Part shown: piece by piece, positions 56,820-64,000 of the stretch
Layout of the letters: each line of letters begins with the position of its first letter
Position numbering within the stretch: position 1 is the first letter of the stretch
Virus record (IMG/VR): IMGVR_UViG_3300045996_002337
Span: 1-64,000 of that record
Direction: 5' to 3' (one strand)
From: a virus
DNA: 64,000 nucleotides
Position numbers and translations under genes: made by a program
The notes under the pieces: generated by a model
Database searches by the model: none
The model's input: the letters and a program-made list of their open reading frames with translations, nothing else
Told to the model about the DNA's origin: nothing

Positions 56820-57252
56820 GCTTTTAGATTCTACGTACGACTGGGGTGCTCTCGAGGGCAATGATCAGAATCACTACTCGGCCGAATTCACTGACGAACA
56901 GGGCAAAGAGATTGAGGTTAATATCTCTTTCTGGCGTGGTATGTGGGACATTGAGTTCTCACGCGATGGCACCCACGGAATCACGGGTGAAGGTAATGCT
57001 CTCAAGATCTTTGGAACGGTCGTTGCCATCGTCAAGGAGTTCGTAGCCGCTGAAAAGCCGGAGTTCATGACTTTTTCAGCGAAAAAGGATGAGACAAGCC
57101 GAGTGAAGTTTTACAAGCGGTTGGCTAAGAAGCTTGAAGCTGTCGGTTACACTGACGTTACCGACAGCGGCGATTTTGAAAAGTATGGAGAGAAGATCGC
57201 CAAACATATGGCCAACGAACATGAGAAGTGGTTCCTGCTAGTTCGCAATTAA
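56806..57252 (+). CDS. Putative internal protein, paralogue of 14226-14684
   Basis: A 148-residue protein starting MVLAELLDS, a degenerate leader. FSAKKDETSRVKFYKRLAKK followed by LEAVGY matches the block in the 14226 gene. SAEFTDEQGKEIEVNISFW parallels its first half. It overlaps ART copy I by 14 bases. Function unknown; location suggests a virion or late role. Confidence 0.75.
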   Translation: MVLAELLDSTYDWGALEGNDQNHYSAEFTDEQGKEIEVNISFWRGMWDIEFSRDGTHGITGEGNALKIFGTVVAIVKEFVAAEKPEFMTFSAKKDETSRVKFYKRLAKKLEAVGYTDVTDSGDFEKYGEKIAKHMANEHEKWFLLVRN

Positions 57253-57288
57253 CGTCCTGAAGTGCTCCCGCGGGGAAACCTGCAAGGT

Positions 57289-57296
57289 CATAAATA
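57289..57296 (+). promoter_or_regulatory. T4-type late promoter octamer before the giant gene
   Basis: CATAAATA, 31 bases before the ATG at 57327; expected leader about 20-25 bases. Confidence 0.7.
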
Positions 57297-57326
57297 ACCT
57301 ACACCACATAGGCTACTTGACCCGCG

Positions 57327-60300
57327 ATGGCACAGAACAAAGACTTCAAACTCCCGTCCACAGACCTGAAAAACTTCATTCCGCAGAACCTACGGAATGG
57401 CGTGAACACGTCCTTGATGGACAACCTGTTCAATCGGTTTCTGACCCATGACGAAAGCGTCCCGCTGTATGGGTACGCCGGCCGCAAACCATCTAGTCTG
57501 GATGATCGGTCACCGCGCGTTCCTGCCGCGACAGTTGAGCGCGACATTAACTCCATCATTCCAGTTCTGAACTTCAAAGTTGGTTCTGAGACGCATGCTT
57601 TTACCGTACAGGACCTGATCAACAAGGCCCACGCGTTGGGGGTGTCATCAGCCGGTCTTCAGTGGCTCTACTCGCAGGCCAACAACTACCTGCCGCCAAT
57701 CAATCTTGATAAGTTCACGAACTTCTTCAATTATTACTGGGTTGCCCGGTCCGTTGAAGCGGTTCCCGAGATGCCTTGGAACCCAGATCTTCTTCCAGAA
57801 TACTACACGATCGCTGCACCAGTCCCAGGTGATCTAAACAAGCTCAACGTTGTGGCTGCCACAACCCAGGCAATTGTTCGCACTGGAAGCGGCTTTGAGA
57901 AGATGACATTCATTGTCAAGTTTACCGATCCAACGCATTTCACAATCACCCCTACTGGCTCACTGGGCGACTACGCACCAGTTCAGTCTGATTTCGAGCT
58001 CAACTCAAACGATCAACATATCGAATTTGAAGTCTTCGGGGCGAGCGGTGTAAAGAAGCTCGTTGAGTTTAACATTCTTCGCGAAGAAATCTACGACCAG
58101 AACGGGGACCCTGTTGGCGTCGCCCAGTTTGAGGCGGATGACCAGTTCGTCGTTGACGTCACGTTCCTTTCGCGCACTTATACCACGACATTCAGCGGTG
58201 GATCTGGGGTCAAGGGCAAGATAACAAAGGTGAAGGCGCTTAACGACTATCAAACGGTCGATGGGGTGCTGCTCCGTGCAGGCGACCGTGTTCTCGTTAA
58301 GAATGCAAACCCGGCTGATGCTGGAATTTATGTAGTCGGTCCTGGTATTTGGGAACGCGCAGAAGACTTTAACGGGGCTACGCGTGTTGCGGGAGCTAAG
58401 GTCTTTGTTAAAGGTGGCATCGTAAATGCAAACACCACCTTTGTTTCAATTGAAGGCCCGGGTGGTTTCGGTTGGCAGCTTGTTCCAGGTGAAACTGAGA
58501 GCAACACCAATCAATGGCAGGAAGGTAACTTCTGGGTGAGCGGTGACAAGCTAAGCGAGCTTGGCTTGGGGCGCTCTGACGCCATTCAGGCAGTTCGGCC
58601 GATCATTGAGTATGATGGTAGCTTGCAGCTCAACGCCTTCATTGAGGCAGGTAGTCCTTCAGATAAGGGCGCACCATACAAACAAATCAAGACTGAGTTT
58701 AACCAGCTCCCAATGTTTGACCTCTATCGCTATGATGGCACGCATTCAGGAAAGGTAAGCGCGGTTTTCTTTTACGAAGAGGACATGACTGCAACGCTTG
58801 ACGTGCCACTACAAAAGCGGGTGCTCAAGTCGACAAATGACAGCGCTGACTTTATCTTCAACCACGGTATGGCCGATGATTCTGGCGAGCTGTTGTTTGT
58901 CAAGAAAAATGGCGCCCTCAAAACAATTTGGCATGCAGGATATGTAGAGCCTACGATCGTTGATGTTACATTCGGAGGCACTGGCAATGGGGCGCTTACA
59001 ACTCCTAGCGCTGCAAACTTTGCACAGCAACAGATCTGGACCATCACTGCTGACACAGCCACATCATTCTCAGTAACCGGGTCAAAGATGAAGGACGTGC
59101 CTGTAAAGGCATACGTCGGGGTTCCTTACTCCAATGGAGAAATTGGATTCACCATTACAGCAGGTTCGACATCATTCGAGCCGGGCGACACCTTTACGCT
59201 GCGTGTAGGTAACCTTGAGAGTCCTCGATATGTGGTTCGCGCTGAAAGCGATGAGGTTTTTGACCTTCATGGTGGGCCGACAGGTGATACAACGGGACAG
59301 GGTGCATGGCAGATTCCGCGCATGTTCTACAACAACCCGTACAATGACAGCCGTTCACCAACTGGTGAGGGTGTTCTCTACTCCCACTTCCGCGGAATTC
59401 TAGCAAATCAAATCGAAGGCCAGTCAACAGATTTCGCGTTTGGCGGAAGCATCAAGCTGTGGAGCGAGCAGGAAACTCTTCTTGCTTCACTGCTCATGCA
59501 ACGTGATTTGACCCCAATCTCGGTCATTGACCTTGCGCAGCGCCAGTATGAGTCAGCGCTGAATAGCCTGCGCGATGTCTTTCAGCAAAACATTGTTCAA
59601 TACATTGCCAATAAAGGCCCCATCATCACTCTTGAGGACTTGAATGCGCTGCTAGACTGGGTGCTTTCAGTTCGCGCGAGCGACAACGATGTTCGCACGG
59701 TTCTTTACGATAGCACATCACCTCTCGTTGGTTTCCCTGCCACCCTTCCGCAGCTTGGCATCGCGCCTCTTGTTCGCCCTTCAGTAAAGCTAGATGAGGT
59801 TCTGGGACGGGTGCTCCTACAGCACCATGATGGTCACATGTCACCACTTGTGGAAGACACGCTTGAGTTCCGCCAATCAATTCTTGGTTCGTTGACAAGT
59901 CTTCAAATCAAGCGCTCTAATGGCTCGTACACGGCTGCAATTGGTTCGTTCACGAACACCGCTCCTGTCAAGCCGTTCATGGGCGAGTTGTGGGTCCGCC
60001 CCGACGGCACGATGTTGTCCTTTGACGTTGATTCTGACAGCTATGCCCCAGCAAATCCAACTATTGGATCCCGCTGGTACCAACGCAGCGCCAACGTTCT
60101 GGCCGTGTGGAACGGAGCAGAGTGGATTGGACAGCCTTCGGTGGCGGCAGCATGGGTCGAAATTAACTTGGCGAACATTCTGAACTCGATGGTCCTTCGA
60201 GCTGAAACTCGGCTCTTTGAAGGCATCAACCCCAATGCGCGCAAATTTGATTTCGCTGAGCTAAAAACAAATCCAGCCTTCAAGGCGCAGCTCCGTAAGG

Positions 60301-63300
60301 AACTCTTCACATTTGCTGCTATTAACGGCTTCGATCCACTGGGAGCGGACTATGTGGCAGCCGATGCATTTACATGGAACTACTCGCAGGCTGACGCCGC
60401 CAGCTTACCATCACTTGCCACACCAACTGTTCCTGCCCGCTGGCACAACCTATTGAAGGCCCACCAATCTAGTATTGCCGGGGTTATCGCAACAGAACGT
60501 CCAAATTTGGAACCATGGAAGCTCTTTGGATTCGAAACATTCCAGGCATGGTGGGCAACGCTTGACACAACGAAGCAAGCACAATACACGCCATTCATCC
60601 AGCTCAATGACATCGATGACACCTACATCAATGCGGGAACGGTGCGGGTCGTTAAGATCACAAATGACATCACTACATTTAATGGGCTTCAGGTAATTGA
60701 CGGCGTCCAGCTTACAACAGGCGACCGTGTTCTCATTCAAAATGACGTTAGCTCTCCAAACAACGGCATTTACACAGTTGGCGCCGGTACATGGTCTCGC
60801 GATAACACGCCTCTTATCGCAAAAACATTTGTAACCGTCACCGCCGGCAATTTGCAAAAGGGCACAACTTGGGTTCTAACCGCGACTCCAACGCTGAATG
60901 GTCCGGTCATTTTTGAACAAGCCCGTTCGTGGTCAAGTCAACTCTGGGATGATGTAAAGACAGCTCGTCCTGGCCTCCGCATCTCCGTTGATGCGGCCAA
61001 TGACACGCTTCTTCCACCTTATGTAAGCTCCTCAAACGCATGGTCGATCAATGCGCTGACCACATTCATCCCACCTGGTGCATCTCTTGGATACTCATTT
61101 GAGGACGATTCTCCGGTTGAGGCAGTTTGGGAGCGAACGCTCGGCTATAACTATTCACTGGCGCGCGCACTGTTCCGCTATGATCCACTTGCATTCCTCG
61201 GCTTTTGCTGGGGCTTTAACTGGGTTGAAGTTGATGGTATTCTGTACGATGGCTTTGATATGCAGATGCCAGGCCATAAGCGATTCAAGCTACATGGTGA
61301 GCCGATTGATTTGATCAATCGGGGCCCGATTGAAGTTGTCGGAACCGGCGATCCTATCACGCTCACGTACGACGCTTACGATGGCGATCGTCGCCAAAAC
61401 TTTACCGTGAAGCAGAACGGTGCTGTGATTGGATACGCCCAAGAAGGCATTGAAGCTACACTTGGCGGATATACGTTTACAATTGAGGACGCAGGTCGCC
61501 CTTTCAGAATTGGTGATCGCTTTGAAGTTGCAGGGGATCTTGGTCTCTTTGTGCCAGCCGCCACCCACAAGTTCTTGGGCTTCGGTCAAACTTTCACCCA
61601 TGCTTTGCGTGAGACGTCAATTGACACTCAATCGAGCTTCGCGGTTTCTGCGTACCGCGAGTGGGATGTCCAAATGGGATACCGCGCTGGGGGCTTAGTT
61701 GCAACTGATGATCTTTCAGTCTACACCGACTCTGAAACGCTGTCGAACTCGGCGTTCAATCTCCTGTTCAAGCGCAATCAAATCGCGCGAAATGAATGGG
61801 TTCAGGCGCTCCGCGTAAGCGTGATTCAGTTTGGTGCCTACAAGGAAGTTGAGGGCGGTGCCCGTTCACCAGATGGAACTGGTGAAGATTGGATTTTTAG
61901 AATCGAGGGCTACAACCCACGGTTTATCGACATCGCCTACTACGCCATGTCAAATCAGGATCAAACGACATTCAATGTCCTGAGCGGTGCACACACTAAT
62001 TTGGTGTGGAAACAACCTACAGTGCCGATGGGTGTTGTCAGCACGACCCTTCCATTGACGATCACAGGTATCCAGAACGTTGTCAACTTCCTGTACGGAT
62101 ATGCGGCCTACTTGACCGATCGCGGATGGGAATTCAATCAACCATCTGAACACAACATTGACGCTGAAACTGGTCGCACCCGCAACTTCCAATTGGAAAT
62201 TGAAAAATTCGTGGATGCTTGCTACGTTGGTCTAGAAGTAGATCAAGGCCACGTTGTGAACCCTTTCATTGATAGGGCGTGGTTCAATCAAGAAACTGGC
62301 CTGATGTCTGAGTTCATTGACACATCCCTCTTTGATGTCACAGGTCACCCTGGCGTCTTTGACGCCCTAGGCGTGAAGTACAAGAAAGATGATCTCGATG
62401 TTGTTCGCACTAATGCGCAGTCGTCGTTTGGCGCAACCGGACCGATGTTCTCTGCTCATATTCAGGTAGACGACTTCGAGCACCTGTTCATCTTTAACAA
62501 CTTCTCGCAGCCTTCGACAGCATCTGGTCTTCTGTACGATCCATTTTCGGGCGGGCGCGTGATGACCTACAAGTTCAATGGGCGCAAACAGGCCTCGACG
62601 ACCATGCGACCAGAGTTTGGTGGTCACTTCCTGGTCGGAAACAAGGTTCACCAGAACTTGCAGGCGTCAACTGATAACGTTGCAAACTTCTACGATCCTA
62701 ACCGCGCGTTTGAGAATGAAACCACATCGCGTCACGCCCTCGCTCTTCTTGGCTTCAATACCAAGCAGTACTTTGACGACCTCGACATCTCAAACAAGAC
62801 GCAGTTCAATTTCTGGCGTGGCCTGATTCAGGCCAAGGGCACGAACATGTCTATCGCCGCCTACCTCAACAACAATCGTTTTGATGATGCGAAGATTGAT
62901 GAGTATTGGGCCTACAAGGTGGCGGAGTACGGCGATGCCCGACAGCGCGAGTATCCTGAGCTTAAGCTTTCTGTCAACGACGCCCTGACACAGTTCACAC
63001 AGCTTCAATTTGACGCAGCAGGTGGCGAGGGGCCAGGTGAACTAAGCGGCTTCTCGCAGATTAGTCGTTTCGATGAAAGTCGGTGGTTCAGCATCGATGA
63101 TATGGATCAAGACACTTACTTCAAAGCTGAGGTCGTAGGCACCTTCAAGAAGCAGGCGGTAGAGGGTGAGATCATCACGTTGCCGTTTATTGCTGACAAC
63201 CTTGAGCCAACAAGTGTAACTGGAGCTGCGGGATCTTTCGAGATCATTAACGCCACCACTATCATGGTGACAACGCTCGGCTCTGTCCAGGCTGACGGCA

Positions 63301-64000
63301 CGAACTTCAGCGTGATTGGTTATGGTCCTGCACGGCCACGTTTCAACCCAGTCAAACTATTCAACTACGTTGAAGATGAGTTGGTTGCTGAAATTTCGCT
63401 ATGGCATCCCGCTGCTGGCATCCATACCCCAGCAGCGATCGAAAGCATCAATGTAATCTCAGATCAAAACCCAGCGAAGTACAACTACTCGACGCTGTCT
63501 CTAAACAACAGCTCGTACGATCCGCTCCGGGCCTGGGGTGAGAATGAAGTTGGCCGCGTTTGGTTTGATACCCGTAACCTTGACTACCTCCCGTACTATG
63601 ATGAAAATGTCTTCTTGACACTTGATGAGAGATTGAGCCGTTGGGGCACTCTCGCCGATTACGCAAGCGTTGATGTATACGAATGGGTTCAATCTTCAGT
63701 GCCGCCGTCAGAGTACAACGTGCTGGCACAAGAGCAGGCTGGAGATGCGGATTTAGATCCAAACACAAAGGCAGCAGGTGAAGTCGCCAACCGCCAAACT
63801 TACGTACGTAACCGCCTGTGGTCTATTCGCCCTGTCGCATGGTCTTACTCGCCAGTTCCTGTTGACGTAGATTGGGGAGCAACACCGCCGTTTGTTGGCG
63901 GTTCTACTGATGCGCAACTTTCATTCAGCGATGGTTTGGCGTCACTTGACCGTGGCACATTTGCAGAATATGGCATCTTTGCGGGCATGCGTATTGGCGC
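57327..64000 (+). CDS. Giant virion structural protein (>2,220 aa, open at right edge)
   Basis: An uninterrupted frame of 2,224 codons with no stop before the edge. It begins MAQNKDFKLPSTDLKNFIPQ, with LYSQANNYLPPINLDKFTNF followed by FNYYW. It carries one shared beta insert (58957-59215: GGTGNG ... GFTITAGSTSFEPGDTFTLR), two GDRVLVKN/GDRVLIQN ... GIY.VG.G.W.R modules (around 58280 and 60720), and a WNGAEW hook near 60110. Directly after gp6 T4 has gp7 (1,032), so a gp7-like wedge role is possible but not shown. The ATG at 57327 is the first after an in-frame TGA and has a weak ribosome site. Confidence 0.85.
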   Translation, partial: MAQNKDFKLPSTDLKNFIPQNLRNGVNTSLMDNLFNRFLTHDESVPLYGYAGRKPSSLDDRSPRVPAATVERDINSIIPVLNFKVGSETHAFTVQDLINKAHALGVSSAGLQWLYSQANNYLPPINLDKFTNFFNYYWVARSVEAVPEMPWNPDLLPEYYTIAAPVPGDLNKLNVVAATTQAIVRTGSGFEKMTFIVKFTDPTHFTITPTGSLGDYAPVQSDFELNSNDQHIEFEVFGASGVKKLVEFNILREEIYDQNGDPVGVAQFEADDQFVVDVTFLSRTYTTTFSGGSGVKGKITKVKALNDYQTVDGVLLRAGDRVLVKNANPADAGIYVVGPGIWERAEDFNGATRVAGAKVFVKGGIVNANTTFVSIEGPGGFGWQLVPGETESNTNQWQEGNFWVSGDKLSELGLGRSDAIQAVRPIIEYDGSLQLNAFIEAGSPSDKGAPYKQIKTEFNQLPMFDLYRYDGTHSGKVSAVFFYEEDMTATLDVPLQKRVLKSTNDSADFIFNHGMADDSGELLFVKKNGALKTIWHAGYVEPTIVDVTFGGTGNGALTTPSAANFAQQQIWTITADTATSFSVTGSKMKDVPVKAYVGVPYSNGEIGFTITAGSTSFEPGDTFTLRVGNLESPRYVVRAESDEVFDLHGGPTGDTTGQGAWQIPRMFYNNPYNDSRSPTGEGVLYSHFRGILANQIEGQSTDFAFGGSIKLWSEQETLLASLLMQRDLTPISVIDLAQRQYESALNSLRDVFQQNIVQYIANKGPIITLEDLNALLDWVLSVRASDNDVRTVLYDSTSPLVGFPATLPQLGIAPLVRPSVKLDEVLGRVLLQHHDGHMSPLVEDTLEFRQSILGSLTSLQIKRSNGSYTAAIGSFTNTAPVKPFMGELWVRPDGTMLSFDVDSDSYAPANPTIGSRWYQRSANVLAVWNGAEWIGQPSVAAAWVEINLANILNSMVLRAETRLFEGINPNARKFDFAELKTNPAFKAQLRKELFTFAAINGFDPLGADYVAADAFTWNYSQADAASLPSLATPTVPARWHNLLKAHQSSIAGVIATERPNLEPWKLFGFETFQAWWATLDTTKQAQYTPFIQLNDIDDTYINAGTVRVVKITNDITTFNGLQVIDGVQLTTGDRVLIQNDVSSPNNGIYTVGAGTWSRDNTPLIAKTFVTVTAGNLQKGTTWVLTATPTLNGPVIFEQARSWSSQLWDDVKTARPGLRISVDAANDTLLPPYVSSSNAWSINALTTFIPPGASLGYSFEDDSPVEAVWERTLGYNYSLARALFRYDPLAFLGFCWGFNWVEVDGILYDGFDMQMPGHKRFKLHGEPIDLINRGPIEVVGTGDPITLTYDAYDGDRRQNFTVKQNGAVIGYAQEGIEATLGGYTFTIEDAGRPFRIGDRFEVAGDLGLFVPAATHKFLGFGQTFTHALRETSIDTQSSFAVSAYREWDVQMGYRAGGLVATDDLSVYTDSETLSNSAFNLLFKRNQIARNEWVQALRVSVIQFGAYKEVEGGARSPDGTGEDWIFRIEGYNPRFIDIAYYAMSNQDQTTFNVLSGAHTNLVWKQPTVPMGVVSTTLPLTITGIQNVVNFLYGYAAYLTDRGWEFNQPSEHNIDAETGRTRNFQLEIEKFVDACYVGLEVDQGHVVNPFIDRAWFNQETGLMSEFIDTSLFDVTGHPGVFDALGVKYKKDDLDVVRTNAQSSFGATGPMFSAHIQVDDFEHLFIFNNFSQPSTASGLLYDPFSGGRVMTYKFNGRKQASTTMRPEFGGHFLVGNKVHQNLQASTDNVANFYDPNRAFENETTSRHALALLGFNTKQYFDDLDISNKTQFNFWRGLIQAKGTNMSIAAYLNNNRFDDAKIDEYWAYKVAEYGDARQREYPELKLSVNDALTQFTQLQFDAAGGEGPGELSGFSQISRFDESRWFSIDDMDQDTYFKAEVVGTFKKQAVEGEIITLPFIADNLEPTSVTGAAGSFEIINATTIMVTTLGSVQADGTNFSVIGYGPARPRFNPVKLFNYVEDELVAEISLWHPAAGIHTPAAIESINVISDQNPAKYNYSTLSLNNSSYDPLRAWGENEVGRVWFDTRNLDYLPYYDENVFLTLDERLSRWGTLADYASVDVYEWVQSSVPPSEYNVLAQEQAGDADLDPNTKAAGEVANRQTYVRNRLWSIRPVAWSYSPVPVDVDWGATPPFVGGSTDAQLSFSDGLASLDRGTFAEYGIFAGMRIG

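Overview
The window is part of a large tailed-phage genome: a T4-supergroup myovirus of a distant, non-enteric lineage. It carries recognisable relatives of T4 gp13, gp14, gp15 (neck and tail terminator), gp18 (sheath), gp20-gp23 (portal, prohead protease, scaffold, major capsid protein), gp46/gp47 (recombination nuclease), gp55 (late sigma factor), and gp48, gp53, gp27, gp5, gp25 and gp6 (baseplate). No tRNA, CRISPR or integrase was seen. The host is not shown directly. Sigma70-like promoters and the style of the 21-25.7 kb accessory genes (MTTPKEL..., REPLTP..., DUF551-type) fit a Gram-negative, perhaps beta-proteobacterial, host; this is inference.

Layout. 0-12.8 kb, minus strand: neck, tail terminator and sheath genes (gp13, gp14, gp15, gp18). 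Seven ADP-ribosyltransferase-like (ART) genes are interleaved between them. 12.9-20 kb: small early-type genes, an exonuclease, a DUF488 protein, an all-alpha NTP pyrophosphatase, and a lone plus-strand gene for a different ART type. 20.4-25.7 kb: an HNH gene, then a GC-rich, tightly overlapping operon of small accessory proteins. 25.7-36.8 kb: the head module (major capsid, scaffold, a 55-residue acidic protein, an internal protein, gp21 protease, portal), a tape measure, and two plus-strand hub genes. 36.8-46.7 kb, minus strand: a polymerase-like protein, several putative internal head proteins, another ART, gp46/gp47 and gp55. 46.8-64 kb, plus strand: a nucleotidyltransferase, the baseplate operon (gp48, gp53, gp27, gp5, gp25, gp6), one more ART, and a structural protein of more than 2,200 residues that runs off the right edge.

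How it fits together. About 18 genes start with a short leader such as MITFKQFLSE or MKIFELLNE. It resembles the T4 capsid-targeting sequence (MKTYQEFIAE) that directs internal proteins into the prohead, where gp21 trims them after an (L/I)xE site. Nine R-S-E-type ARTs and one H-Y-E-like ART carry it. The simplest reading is that this phage packages a set of about ten ARTs, with several unknown internal proteins, and injects them with its DNA, much as T4 injects Alt. Late promoters of the form nATAAATA or nnTAAATA lie before most virion operons and match the presence of gp55. Early-type genes have sigma70-like promoters with a GTAC-containing -35 box and TATAAT.
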